A stretch of DNA of 64,000 nt from Conchocele bisecta (GCA_029237695.1 CM055278.1:76364297-76428296), one strand, 5' to 3'. Shown: positions 32,358 through 45,102, counted from the first letter of the stretch. Numbers and translations: made by a program. Notes: generated by a model from the letters alone, not told the origin.

Positions 32358-32837
32358 GCCGAGCCTGCTTGCGGAAAGCGAGACTTAGTGATCACAATGA
32401 CGTCTGTGCGTCAGTCTGTTCGTCAGTCCGTCCGAAATCGGTGTATGTTTTTAAATACCATATCCGAAGTCACATTGACTTGAAACATCAAATGCTTATT
32501 AGTCATCATCCATATATTCATTCTGTGTCCCACTCATGCAGCCCCTGTGCCCCAAGGTCAAGGTCAAATGACTTTGAAATTTGTGTTAAAGTTTTTGCAT
32601 ACCTTATATCTCCACAACACTTACTCAGATTTGCTTCAAACTTCAGATAATTCTTTATTATCATCCATATTTTCATATTATAGCCCACGCATGCGACCCA
32701 CATGCCCAAGATCAAGGTCAAATGACTTTCAAATTTGCGTTAAAGCTTTTACATACCTTAATTCAAACTTCAAATAAATATACTCTGAGACCATCAAATG
32801 CCTTGGTGGGCTCGACATGTGGGCCATGGCCATCTGG
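32358..32837 (+). mobile_element. CGCTTGCGG-family element
   Basis: Head GAGCCTGCTTGCGGAAAGCG, GACTTAGTGATCACAATGACG-like start, body units with AAGGTCAAATGACTTT, tail GGGCTCGACATGTGGGCC, GGCCATCTGG. Confidence 0.78.
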
Positions 32838-34560
32838 TTTTTATTTACCGTAGGTTAAAGTTTTTAAGAACACTATATCTCAGAAACAGCTTCGCCAATT
32901 CACTCGAAGCTTCACATGTGTGTTTATCATCATCCATATTTTCATTCTATGCTCAACCCCTGCAACCCCTGTGCCCAATATCAAGGTCAAATTACTTTGA
33001 AATTTACCTAATAGTTTTTGACATGCCTGCATGTGGACAGTGCGATATAGTTGTCACATTGGCCTACATACGTACGTACATCCATATGTACGTCACTTCG
33101 TGCGTCCGGTTAAATTTTTTTTGATATAAGGTTAAAGTTTTTAAAGGTAAATGCCCACTCAGTAGGCACAAACTGTTCTTTATAGCAATTAAATAAGTGT
33201 ATAATTGTGTCACTATTCCACCAGTTCTAAAAATTACGTGTGCCTGCTTTCCATATATAATCATTTAGTAATTAACTAGCGGTGGTATCAAGCTATTTTC
33301 ATATTCAAATGAGGCATGATATTTTTTAATTATTTATGCTAATTAAAGGTACATACCCACTCAGTAGGCACAACAATTAAAGCTATGTGTATTCTCAGTT
33401 ATTTGTAGGAATTAAATAAGTGTATAATTTTGTCACTATTCCACCAGTTCTAAACATTGCGAGTGCCCGTTATATGGATATAATCATTTAATAATGTTTA
33501 TTTCATTGATAGTGACACGCGGTGATATCAGGCTATTTTCATAGGCAAATGGGCATGATATTTTTAGCTCACCTGAGCGAAGCTCATGTGAGCTATTGTT
33601 ACTGCAATGTGTCCGTCGTCCGTCGTCCGTTGTCGTCCGTCGTCCGTCGTCGTCCGTGAACATTTTCAAACGTCTTCTCCTCAGTAACCATTGGGCCTAT
33701 AGTCACCAAACTTCATGATCATGGTCCTTAGGTAGGGGGATTACAAAATTGTTAAAATGACGTCATTGTGTAATCCAAGATGGCCGCCGTCTAAAAATAG
33801 CACAAATTCTTCAAAAATCTTCTTCTCAAGAACCGCCAACCGGATTTCGACAAAACTTGGTAGGAATGATCGATGTACAATGCTCTTTCAAAATTGTTAA
33901 AATGGTGACCCTGGGGTCAAAACTGGGCGTGGCCCGTGGGGTCAAATTTTATTTTTGACCAAATATGGTCATGTCATATATCGAATTTAAGGTATCAAAG
34001 AGGCGATCACTCTGGTGCATTTTTTGTCGAAATATGATGGTTATGTCATCCAAGATGGCCGCCGAAAGGTCAAAAGGTCGTTCTTTTATTAGAGATTTCA
34101 AAATTATTCTTCACATGAATCGCTTGGCCCATGGTAGCCAAACTTCACAGTTATGGTCCATGGGTGAAGCCTTTTCAGATTAGTTATAATGGAGGTCATC
34201 GCTAATCCAAGATGGCCGCCGTCTAAAAATAGCACAAATTCTTAAAAAAAATAATTCTCATGAACCACTAGCCGGATTTCGACGAAACTTGGTAGGAATG
34301 ATCGATGTACAATGCTCTTTTAAAGTTGTGAAAATGGTGACCCGGGGTAAAAAAATGGGCGTGGCCCGTGGGGTCAAATTTTATTTTTGATCGAATATGC
34401 TCATGTCATATATCAAATTGAAGGTATCGATGAGGCGATTGCTCCGGCGCAATATTTGTCGGAATCGGATGATTATGTCATCCATGATGGCCGCCAAAAG
34501 GTCCATTTATTGTCGCGCCCGCTTGCGGAAAGCGCGATATAGTCGGCCGTTTGGCGTACG

Positions 34561-36301
34561 TACAGTGCAGTTTCCGTTTTTGTTCCACCGTAGACAACAC
34601 TTGCAAACTCAACGCGAACGCAACGCGAACGCAACGGTTTGCTGTACCGTTGTATACGTTGTTTAAACGTATAATACGGTTCGTACACGTGTAGATACAC
34701 ATTGTCAAACCGTTTAGTTTAAAAGCGTTGTATACGTTGTTTAAACGTATAATACGGTTCGTAACACGTGTAATACACATTGTCAAACCGTTTAGTTTTA
34801 AAGCGTGTAATACGTTTAAAGCTTCAAGGCGTATAACACGCTTTGGCGTATACATATGTAGCGAGGTGAAATAGATTGAAACGTGTACAACCGCTTTACC
34901 TGGAAGCGTGTAGCTATATGAAAGCGTTGAAACGTGTACAACGGGTTACACGTTTTTAACACAAATACCTGTTCGGCCCCGATCTCTTCGAGGCGTCCTT
35001 GTTTCGTCCATTTAAACAAAAATATCGTGAATACATACCCTCAGATCGAGTTCAAACGTACATCGGCTGTGTGATTTAGCACTTCAGTTGATCCCTAATC
35101 CCTGATGACTAATGAGTCACGCTTTTAACACGACAGATGTACCTTGTCGTTTATCAAAATGTTTGAGAATTGTAAATCACGTGAGCCGGCTCATCAGGAT
35201 TCTGCGGCATTTCTATGTACATTTTTATATACACAAAAATGACGCCTAATACAGCATAATGTAACAGGTCCTAACTTAATATGGAATAGCCCGGGCCGAT
35301 AGTCCGTGTCAGTTAATTGGGGGGGGTTAAATATTACGAACACAGATAAACACAGTGCATTGGTTTCTTTATTTTATTTTAACATCATCAGAAATGGCGA
35401 GTCTAGGAACTCTCGTATTATCTTTACGCTGAAGCCAGTCTATTTCAGTCACTAAATCCGCTATACACCTGTCCCACGCGTGTGTAAGATTAATCGATAT
35501 TTGGAGAAACTGAATACACAGCGAGCTGCACACTGGTTTAACACGGATATGGCCCGCGGATATGTGTCATAAAATTACTTGGTGGTCAAAACCGGTAAAT
35601 TTACAAGGTTGGTTTATAGCGAAATAGCAGCGACTGGCAATTTTTCTCGGACCGATTTTTAAGACTAGTTTTCAAATCTCAATCGGTCTTGAGAGTTCAA
35701 AAAAATCGGTCAGAACCGGAAAACTGAAAATGTTAGAAGCCCTGCAGTGAGTCTAGAGAAGTATATATACACACACGAAGAACGATCAGAGCATGCGCAT
35801 TCTACGCGATACAAGGTTGGCATACCAAAACGTGTAATGCGTAAAACCCGTGGAAACGTGTTTATAGTATAACACGGTTTTTCATCTGTACGGTGCTGTG
35901 TACATGTAGATGCGTGTTAAACCGTTCGTCAAAGAAAAGCGTTAAATCGTTTAAACGGTCTACCTTAGCGTTGTATACGCTTACAACCGTTGTATTACGT
36001 TTACAACCGTTGTACACGGATTACACGCTTTTGAAACTCAATACGTTGTTTACAACCGTTGTATACGTTTACAACCGTTGTACACGGATTACACGCTTTT
36101 GAAACTCAATGCGTTGAACACGGTTTGTTCGACTTTCGCGCATGCGCAAGAGTGGGGAAACGCAACGCATGGCCGAAAAAACGTATTACACGTAGACGAC
36201 ACACGGTTTGAAACGCAACTAACGGAAACTCCACGGATACGCAACGCACAACACTTTGTACAACGTATAACCCGGAACATTTTGACAAGAAAACAACTGT
36301 A
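34561..36301. mobile_element. Foldback-type element, ends TACAGT, 1.74 kb
   Basis: It begins TACAGTGCAG and ends CAACTGTA, inserted in the GGCGTACGTACG site of the host element. Both flanks read GTACG, so the exact duplication is ambiguous. Both ends are built of degenerate CGTT/AACG words (GTTTAAACG, AACCGTT, GTGTACAACG) that are complementary between halves. The inside includes the inverted end of a hAT-like repeat (35517-35744, ending TTAGAAGCCCTG). No ORF. Confidence 0.65.
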
Positions 36302-36618
36302 CGTACGTACGTACGTGTGTTCCGGTTAAAGTGTTTGGTTAAGCTTGTGTAAGGTTAAGTTTTTTGGTTAAATTGTTTTGGTTAAACAAGTTCTTTTGTT
36401 AAAGTTTTTGGTTTAAGTTTTTTGGTTAAGTTGTTTGGTTATTAAGTTTTTTGGTTAAAGTTTTTTGGTTAAATTCTTTGGTTTGGTTAAAGTTTTTGGT
36501 TAAGTTTTTTGGTTTTTAAGTTTTTTTGTTTAAAGTTTTTCGTTAAAGTTTTTCGTTATACTATATCTCTGCAACTGCTTTGCCCATTACCTTGAAACTT
36601 CACATGGGTGTTTATCAT

Positions 36619-38317
36619 TAGGGCTGAGTATCGCCTCTCAGGAGCGTATCGCGATATATTGCAATACGGCATACCTGTATCGCGATACGTATTGAATACG
36701 TATTGGATTTTCTATCCAAATTGCCATTGTGGTTACAATTGTCGCTATGTAGCAGAGTAATACTGTACTATACACATGCTTTAAACCTTTCTACCCAAAG
36801 GCCCCTGTATGGGGCCAGTGTTGGCAAACAGTGTAGCTCCAGATTCATTCCTACCAAGTTTCGTTGAAATCCGACTGGAGATTTGTGAGAATGTTTTTTA
36901 AGAATAATCTTGGATTATGTGAGGAGTCCAATAATCTAGAGACCAATAAGACCATGCATGTAAAGTTTCAGGCCATTGGCAAAGAGGTTCTGTAGAAGAC
37001 GTTTGAAGACGCTGGCCCGGGGAATAGCGGGGCTTTTAATTTTGCTCCAGTCAAAGCCCACGGGATAGTCCCTGCAGTGCGGGGCAATCTGGCTGGTTAA
37101 CTATTTCACCCCTAAGTAACTTTTAATGAATTAATCCATGCTAATGTTTGGAGCTATTAATAATTTCATTGGTCCATTAAATTTGTCAAGACTTGTCCAT
37201 TATTGAGATAGGGCGTATGTTCAATTTGAAAATTATTGACAAACAGTGGAGATCCTGATAAAATGGCTTGCTATGAGCCAGCTGAATCTGGATCTGCACA
37301 ATGTTTGCAAACGTTGGCCACTATAGAGGTATATTGAAAGGGTTTAAAGCTCGGGTATAAAGGACGGTATTCTGAAGGTTAATTCCCCCGGGGTTACGTC
37401 CCGGCACAATTTTGGCTAAGTTAAAACCCTGGCGTAGTCCCGACACTGCGGCGGGGGATTGCAAAAGGTTAAAACCCTGCGGGGCATCATGAAAGGTTAA
37501 AGCCCTGGGGTATTCCCGGGCCAAGCCCTGCTACTCGCCCAGAGGGGCGGGGGGGAGGGGGGAGGGAGGGGGGAGGGTGGAGGGGATTTACATTGTCTGA
37601 TGCATTACAGAAATATAAGTGAACAAGAAACTTTAACATAAATGCTGCAATAAAAAAAAAAATGAAACATTGGTTGCCTTAGCAGGGACAACCCTTGTGC
37701 TAAATTGCAAATGTTATGCAAAAAATTAATAAACACAGTTATGGACCAATAACAATTCTTACCATGTAGATTAGTTTACATTTGTTACGACTATTGGTAC
37801 AACGGTCGGACAATGGTTTTTATAACTTTCCCAACACTGGTTTTATATATTTCTGTTAATTGACCAAATCTAGTATCTAGTGGCATGTCTGAGAAACAAA
37901 AAAATAAAAACTCTTGCCTGTTCTTTATTTAATGAGTTTAAAATGCTTCCATAGCAGCTTTTGCCTTTTCTGTTTGTAACCAAATCGAATTTTTCACTCG
38001 CGTTTCGCCATAGCAGCAGACTGTGCAAATGTTTTAGCTAGACTGCCAGTACAATAAGCAGTAATAAATTGGAAACCAGTCAAGAACCGAATCCGATCTT
38101 CTAGACGCTGTACTTAACGCGGAAATGTCCAATAAGCGTCCACGGGAAAAGATGAGACGCGCTACTTCGCGGCCCGCCCGAATAATATTAATGGGACTTA
38201 ATATATGACATAATATCGAAAAAAAAACCGGTACGGGACGGACCGTATACGGTACGCATCGTATCGTCTCCATCGCACCGCAGTTTATCGGTATACCGGT
38301 ATATCGTTACAGCACTA
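36619..38317. mobile_element. hAT-like element, 1.7 kb, perfect 8-bp target duplication
   Basis: TTTATCAT at 36611-36618 is repeated at 38318-38325. The termini TAGGGCTGAGTATCG and CGATATACCGGTATACC-type (right end GTTACAGCACTA) are imperfect inverted repeats, and GTATCG/CGATAC words are dense near both ends, as in hAT elements. No transposase ORF. G-rich low complexity (GGGGAGGG) is at 37540-37585. Confidence 0.82.
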
Positions 38318-41032
38318 TTTATCATCATCTATATTTTCATTCTACCCCCATTCCGTGCGGCCCCTGTGCCCAAATGTTCTCAAGGTTCTCAAATTACTTT
38401 GAAATTTTTGTTTTGGTTAAGTTCTGGGTTTGGTTAACCCAAAGTTTTGGGTTAAGCCCATTTTTTGGTTAAAGTTTTTGGTTTAAGGTTCTTTGGTTAA
38501 AGTTTTTGGTTAATGTTTTTTGGTTTAAGTTTTTTGGTTAAGTTTTTCGTTGATTACTATATCTCTGCATAACTGCTTTGGCCCATTACCTTGAAACTTC
38601 ACAGGGTGTTTTATCATCATCTATATTTTCATTCTACCCATCTCCCGTGCGGCCCCTGTGCCCAATGTCAAGGTCAAATTACTTTGAAGTTTTTGTTAAG
38701 TTAAGTTAAGTTAAAGGTTAAAGTTAAGTGGTTAAGTTTTTTGGTTAAGTTTTTTTTGGTTAAAGTTTTTCGTTATACTATATCTCTGCAACTGCTTTGC
38801 CCATTACCTTGAAACTTCATATGGGTGTTTATCATCTATATTTTCATTCTACCCCCCTCCCGTGCGGCCCCTGTGCCCAATGTCAAGGTCAAATTACTTT
38901 GAAGTTTTTGGTTAAGTTCTTTGGTTAAAGTTTTTGGTTAAGTTTTTTGGTTAAAGTTTTTGGTTAAGTTCTTTGGTTAAAGTTTTTGGTTAAGTTTTTT
39001 GGTTAAAGTTTGTTGTTTAAAGTTTTTCGTTATACTATATCTCTGCAACTGCTTTGCCCATTACCTTGAAACTTCACATGGGTGTTTATCATCATCTATA
39101 TTTTCATTCTACCCCCCTCCCGTGCGGCCCCTGTGCCCAATGTCAAGGTCAAATTACTTTGAAGTTTTTGGTTAAGTATTTTTTGGTTAAAGTTTTTGGT
39201 TAAGTTTTTTGGTTTTTTAAGGTTAATTTTTTGTTAAAGTTTTTGTTATACTATATCTCTGCAACTGCTTTGCCCATTACCTTGAAACTTCATAGGGTGT
39301 ATTCATCATCTATATTTTCATTCTACCCCCCTCCCGTGCGGCCCCTGTGCCCAATGTCCAGGTCAAATTACTTTGAAGTTTTTGGTTAAGTTCTTTGGTT
39401 AAAGTTTTTGGTTAACTTTTTTGGTTAACTTTTTTGGTTAAGTTTTTTGGTTAAAGTTTTTGGTTAAGTTTCTTGGTTAAAGTTTTTCGTTATACATGTA
39501 CTATATCTCTGCAACTGCTTTGCCCATTACCTTCAAACTTCACATGGGTGTTTATCATCATCTATATTTTCATTCTACCCCCCTCCCGTGCGGCCCCTGT
39601 GCCCAATGTCAAGGTCAAATTACTTTGATGTTTTAGGTTAAGTTGTTTGGTTAAGTTTTTTGGTTAAGTTTTTTGGTTAAAGTTTTTCCCCTGTGCCCAA
39701 TGTCAAGGTCAAATTGCTTTGAAGTTTTTGGTTAAGTTTTTTGGTTATGTTTTTTGGTTAAGTTTTTTGGTTGAAGTTTTTCGTTATACTATATCTCTGC
39801 AACTGCTTTGCCCATTACCTTGAAACTTCACATGGGTGTTTATCATCATCTATATTTTCATTCTACCCCCCTCCCGTGCGGCCCCTGTGCCCAATGTCAA
39901 GGTCAAATTACTTTGAAGTTTTTGGTTAATGTTTTTGTCGCGCCCGCTTGCGGAAAGCGTGATATAGTCGGCACTTTGGCGTACGTACGTGTGTCCGGTT
40001 AAACTTTTTGGTTAAGTTTTTTGGTTAAGTATTTTGGTTAAAGTTTTTCGTTATACTATATCTCTTTTTTTAGTGTCCATGCCTCTCCACAAGGCGCGAC
40101 ATGCAGGCCGCGGCCATCTAGTTTGAGATTTTGAACGTCTTTTTCTCAGGAACCACATGGCCGATGCTGGCCAAACTTCATAGGAAGTTCCGATCCTTGG
40201 GTGATGCATTTTGAGATTTGGTAAAATGAGAGTCATCGCTTAATCCAAGATGACCGCCGTCTAAAAATAGCACAATTTTTTTAAAACACATGAACTCAAT
40301 GTCACATTCTCCTCTGGTGTTCATGGAGTCAGGTGAGCGAATTAGGGCCATCATGGCCCTCTTGTTTAATTACTTATACTAATTAAATGTGATCCCCTGA
40401 AAAAATAATGTTTTCGACAGATTATAAAGTATGATCATTGCACATCAAAAAATAAATAGTAATGTCTTGGTAACATTTTAAGGAAACAATGTTATCGCCC
40501 CTGATAACAGTGTGGAAATTTACGTCTGATATAAAATGTATAATAATGCCAATAAATATGTGTATTAATGGTGAATTAATGTTTATTTTGCCCGAAAATG
40601 TCTCAGATGATGTCTCTGATATAAAGAACATTTTGTGCCTACTGAGTGGGCATGTACCTTTAAGAACACTATATCTCTGAAACCGCTTCACCAATTCACT
40701 CGAAACTTCACATACTGTGTATTTGTCACCCACATTTTCATTATTATTTATATGTGCCCAATGTCACGGTCAAATTTCCCTTAAAGTTTTTGTTGGGCCC
40801 GCTTGCGGACAGAGCGATATAGTCTTCACATTGGTGTGCATTCAGGATAAAGTTTTTGATTAAAGTGTTTTTTTAGTTAAAGTTTTTGGGTATACTATCA
40901 AAGCCTCGGCGGGTGCGGCATGTTTTTACGTCAACGGGCTAAAGCTTTGTTGCAATAAAAAAATTGTTTGTACTATCAACTGCCTCGGCGGACACGACAT
41001 GCAGGCCATGTCCATCTAGTTATTATGGCATG

Positions 41033-42903
41033 CGATTTGATCAGTCGGCCATCGCACCATGACTAGTTTAGCACTTGATCAGTCGGCCATCGCACCAGGA
41101 TTAGTTTAGCACTTGATCAGTAGGCCATCGCACCAGGACTAGTTTAGAACTTGATCAGTCGGCCATTGCACCAGGACTAGTTTAGCACTTGATCAGTCGG
41201 CCATCGCTCCAGGACTAGTTTAGAACTTGATCAATCGGCCATCGCACCAGGACTAGTTTGAATTGAACATTGATACAGTCGATCCATCCTCACCAGGACT
41301 AGTATAGCACTTGATCAGTCGGCCACCTCACCATGCCCAGTATAGCACTTGATCAGTTGGCCACCTCACCATGCCCAGTATAGCACGTGATCAGTTGGCC
41401 ACCTCACCATGCCCAGTACAGTAGGTGATCAGTCGGCCATGCCGAGTATAGCACTTGATCAGTCGGCCATCGCACCAGGACTAGTAGAGCACTTGATCAG
41501 TTTGCCATCGCACCATAACTAGTATAGCGCTTGATCAGTCGCCCATTGTACCATGCCCAGTATAGCACTTGACCAGTTGGCCATCTCACCATGCCCAGTA
41601 TAGCACGTGATCAGTCGGCCATGCCGAGTATAGCACCTATCAGTCGGCCATCACACCACGACTGCTTTAGCACTTGATCAGTCGGCCATCGCACCAGGAC
41701 TAGTATAGCACTCAATCAGTCGGCCATCACACCAGGACTAGTTTAGAACTTGATCAGTCGGCCATCACACCAGGACTACTTTAGCACTTGATCAGTCGGC
41801 CGTCGCACCGGGACTAGTTTAGCCCTTGATCAGTCATCCATCGCACCAGGACTAGTATAGCACTCGATCAGTCAGCCATCGCACCAGGACTAGTTTAGAA
41901 CTTGATCAGTCGGCCATCGCACCAGGACTAGTTTAGAACTTGATCAGTCGACCATCGCACCAGGAATAGTTTAGCCCTTGATCAGTCGGCCATCGCACCG
42001 AGATAGTTTAGCCCTTTATCAGCGGCCATCGCACCAGGACTAGTATGCACTGATCGCAGCCATCACCCATGCTAGTTTAGCCCTTGATCAGGTCGCATCG
42101 CACCAGACTGTATAGCACTCGATCAGTCAGCCATCCCACCATGACTTATAGAACTTAGATCAGTCGCCATCGCACACAGGAATAGTTTAGAACTTGATCA
42201 GTCGACCATCGCCATACCAGATAGTTTAGCCCTTGCCCTTATCAGACGGCCATCGCACCGGGACTAGTTTAGCCCTTGATCAGTCGGCCATCGCACCAGG
42301 ACTAGTATAGCACTCGATCAGTCGGCCATCGCACCAGGACTAGTTTAGAACTTGATCAGTCGGCCATCGCACCAGGACTAGTTTAGAACTTGATCAGTCG
42401 ACCATCGCACCAGAAATAGTTTAGCCCTTGATCAGTCGGCCATCGCACCGAGACTAGTTTAGCCCTTGATCAGTCGGCCATCGCACCAGGACTAGTATAG
42501 CACTCGATCAGTCAGCCATCACACCATGACTAGTTTATAACTTGATCAGTCGGCCATCGCACCAGGAATAGTTTAGAACTTGATCAGTCGACCATCGCAC
42601 CAGGAATAGTTTAGCCCTTGATCAGACGGCCATCGCACCGGGACTAGTTTAGCCCTTGATCAGTCGGCCATCGCACCAGGACTAGTATAGCACTCGATCA
42701 GTCGGCCATCGCACCAGGACTAGTTTAGAACTTGATCAGTCGGCCATCGCACCAGGACTAGTTTAGAACTTGATCAGTCGACCATCGCACCAGAAATAGA
42801 AATAGTTTAGCCCTTGATCAGTCGGCCATCGCACTGAGACTAATTTAGCCCTTGATCAGTCGGCCATCGCACCAGAACTAGTATAGCACTCGATCAGTCG
42901 GCC
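41033..42903 (+). repeat. 38-bp satellite (TTGATCAGTCGGCCATCGCA), about 49 units
   Basis: The unit reads TTGATCAGTCGGCCATCGCA then CCAGGACTAGTTTAGCAC (38 bases; for example CGGCCAT at 41046 and 41084). A subset at 41330-41640 has CACCTCACCATGCCC. Larger blocks repeat: 41,880-42,040 resembles 42,330-42,490 and 42,700-42,850. Units at 42040-42240 carry many single-base deletions. Confidence 0.95.
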
Positions 42904-43602
42904 ACGTCATCCTGCGTTACAGACAGAAGTGGTGGTCGGGGTGGTCGGTCGTGTAGTGTAGTCATAGTCAAAAACTGGTGGTGGTGATGATACACATTGT
43001 TCCCACTGTGGGATATAGACCGGAACTTTTAGGACGCCAAATGTAGATGGCTGGTGTGTGTGGGGGATCATTGTTTTGTGTCCCCGGCGGTGGTGCGGAG
43101 TACAATGATGAATTACTGATGAATTACTGTATTGAACACACATGTATATGCACTGTGATACCGTACTTCACAATCCTCAGTTTTAAATTGTTTCTGTATC
43201 GTAAAACTGAAAATTTATTCATTTTGAAAATCTTAAAATTGTGGCAGATGATCGAAATGAAAACCGGATGTTTACATGCGAAATTAACCGGTGCATCGGT
43301 ATATTTTAACCGCACGATGACCCCACTCTATATTCATACCATATCCGTACAGATATATCATATGTACGAACGGATATCGTATGTTTGTATAATATTCGTA
43401 TAGTACGTTTGTATAATGTAAACAAACTGTACTATACGATGATACGGTACAAACATACCAATATTATATGATCATACGATATGCTCATTAAATATACCAA
43501 TACTATCCGATTACGATATGTATACGATATTAGTATATACAAATAGATAAGGAGCAGAAAAGTGCTACTGTAGGTGTATATATACGCGTAACGCTAAGTT
43601 TA
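42904..43602. other. No gene recognised; ATACGATAT-rich palindromes
   Basis: GGTGGTGG-type low complexity at 42935-42990. At 43385-43445 a hairpin, CGTATAGTACGTTTGT / AAACTGTACTATACG, sits in a region dense in ACGATATG-like words. Probably a decayed MITE. Confidence 0.5.
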
Positions 43603-43772
43603 CCGCAAATGACCGCACAAACTGGACCGCGAAAGAATGACTGCACAAACGGTATCGCGAAAGAATGACTGCACAAACGGTATCGCGAAAGAATGACCGC
43701 ACAAACTGGACCGCGAAAGAATGACCGCACAAACGGTATCGCGAAAGAATGACCGCAAAAACGGGACCGCGA
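43603..43772 (+). repeat. 28-bp minisatellite (CGCGAAAGAATGACCGCACA), 6 units
   Basis: AAAGAATGAC recurs with two alternating variants (AACTGGAC and AACGGTAT). It is followed by the inverted copy of the GCAATT/GGACCGCA repeat at 43773-43860. Confidence 0.9.
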
Positions 43773-44052
43773 TTGGACCGCAATTAGACTGCAATTTCAG
43801 AGGGGACGAATTGCAATTCAAGGACCGCTGGATTGCAATTCTTGGTAAGAGAATCGCAGGCGAGAGTGTAGTCACTATAACAACAATTTATGTTGACACT
43901 GGTGGAAACTTAACACTTAAACCGATGGAAACTTAAACCGGTGGAAACTTAAAATTGCATCTGATGTAAATGATTGCATGATGGCTCCAATTTACATGCA
44001 GGAATTTATTGAAGGAGGCAGAGTGTATGTTTTACCCTTGTCCATCTGTCAT

Positions 44053-44920
44053 TATCCCCTTGCTGATATGCAAGAGGGGATATAGCGTTAGTCCATGCAC
44101 GTACGTACATACGTTAGTAACACCTTTAATTTTTAATAACTCATGAACGGTTCACCGATTTTGATAATATTTGGCCTTAATGTGTGTCAAGGGATGATGC
44201 TTTTTTTTGCATATGACCCACATTCAACCGGTCAAGGTTACTGAGGAGTCGCCTTGTTTGACTCACCTTGTTTGTAAGGCAAATTTGCAAGGCAAAAATG
44301 TTCCGATTTTTTCAAACACAAAAACATCTTTGGCAACTGATTTAGTACACAAAACTAACATATACTGCCTAATAGATAGATCTCAAGTCTTGAGATGTAC
44401 ATCTTAATCGCAATGTGAAGACAACAAAAGCTTGTTTTGTGTACCACTCAGTGCAAAATGTCAATATTGACAATTTCATTTCCGTAACCCAACGGCTTCG
44501 GCGGCTCGGAAGCGAGTCGATAAACTCCGGCTATCGGAATTCATCGGCCGCGAATCGGGGAGTTGAGGAGTTGACCCGAGCGTCTATCGGAAAATCGATC
44601 GGGCTTTGAAACACGCACCTGCTGTTTGTTTATCAAAATATTTATATTTTCATTGACTACAAACTCATTTTTGTACAAAAATGAATGCAAACAGTTTCAA
44701 AGTGTGTGTAAATAGAAACCTGTTTTATGTGTGGGAAAACCCAATAGGAGGCCAAAATCGGCAACTTGAGCCGTAGAGGGGCTTTAAAGTGTTTTTTTTT
44801 TCTTTCTTTCTGCCAGTACGACCGCCCATGGTCAAGGTCATTGCCCGGACTTGTGTTTTCTTTTTATTTATTATTATTATCAAGGCTGCCACGAGGGGAT
44901 AAGCTTCATGCCATTTCTTG
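44053..44920 (+). mobile_element. Hairpin-led element, TATCCCC family
   Basis: The head hairpin TATCCCCTTGCTGATATGCA / AGAGGGGATATAGCG is followed by GTCCATGCACGTACG. The tail is ACGAGGGGATAAGCTTC...CATTTCTTG ending at 44920, repeating GAGGGGATA of the head. An AAGGTCA site lies at about 44828. Confidence 0.78.
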
Positions 44921-45036
44921 TTTATCATGCATCCATGCATCCGTCCCACAATGCTCTTCTTTTTGATTTTGGTCAATAAATCATATACCGCATGTTAATA
45001 TCATGATAATTGCGACTTTGTGCTTTTCTGTTGCAG

Positions 45037-45102
45037 TGTATGAAACCATGTGCTGTAGATATAGATGTATTAGTTCAACGGGATTGTGCCAAATATTGTA
45101 TG
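45037..45102 (+). CDS. ANOS1: Anosmin-1-like exon, N-terminal Cys-rich region (part 2)
   Basis: A 66-base exon, phase 0 at both ends, between acceptor TTTTCTGTTGCAG and donor GTGAGTAC. It encodes 22 residues with four cysteines in the pattern C-x3-C-x12-C-x3-C, starting CMKPC and ending CAKYCM. Anosmin-1 has a similar CxxPC...QxxCxxxC block immediately before the WAP domain. The exon sits in a very small non-repeat island: the tail of a hairpin-led element ends 116 bases upstream (44920), another head hairpin lies about 75 bases downstream (45176), and a 3.7 kb satellite starts 250 bases downstream. Confidence 0.75.

Larger units (their letters stand above)
34512..40121 (+). mobile_element. 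CGCTTGCGG-family element with ~220-290-bp units, split
   Basis: Head TGTCGCGCCCGCTTGCGGAA at 34511, tail GGCGCGACATGCAGGCC, CGGCCATCTAG ending at 40121. A second head lies at about 39937. The body has about seven units marked by TATATCTCTGCAACTGCTTT and ATGTCAAGGTCAAA, spaced by variable runs of GGTTAAGTTTTTT. It contains a foldback element (34561-36301) and a hAT element (36619-38317). Confidence 0.8.
33566..40364 (+). mobile_element. AGCTCACC-family element, split
   Basis: Head AGCTCACCTGAGCGAAGCTC / ATGTGAGCTATTG, (GTCGTCC)n, and body units with CCAAGATGGCCGCC. A GTGAGCGAATT motif near the tail repeats the head's GTGAGCTATT. The tail hairpin AGGGCCATCATGGCCCT is followed by CTTG at 40361-40364. 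Interrupted between 34511 and 40121. Confidence 0.82.
33145..40659 (+). mobile_element. PiggyBac-like MITE(s) split by later insertions
   Basis: Two left ends (33145 and 33347), each preceded by TTAA, but only one right end (40640-40659, followed by TTAA). A second copy appears to have landed in the first, followed by loss of one right end. The interior is interrupted at 33565 by an AGCTCACC-family element and resumes at 40365. Confidence 0.78.
33022..41019 (+). mobile_element. Outermost element of a five-level nest (CGCTTGCGG-like family)
   Basis: It starts near 33022 (GCCTGCATGTGGACAGTGCG, a diverged head) and its first body unit is cut at GGTTAAAGTTTTTAA (33141-33144). The same unit resumes at 40660 as TTAAGAACACTATATCTC; an uninterrupted version is at 32855-32880. 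A second head (GGGCCCGCTTGCGGACAG, about 40797) and a tail (GACATGCAGGCC, CCATCTAG) ending at 41019 follow, so the 3' part may be a merged neighbouring copy. Confidence 0.7.

Noticed and set aside
38034..38273. 79-codon minus-strand frame inside the hAT-like element as a transposase remnant
   Set aside because: It shows no hAT dimerisation or BED zinc-finger motif and overlaps the terminal repeat.
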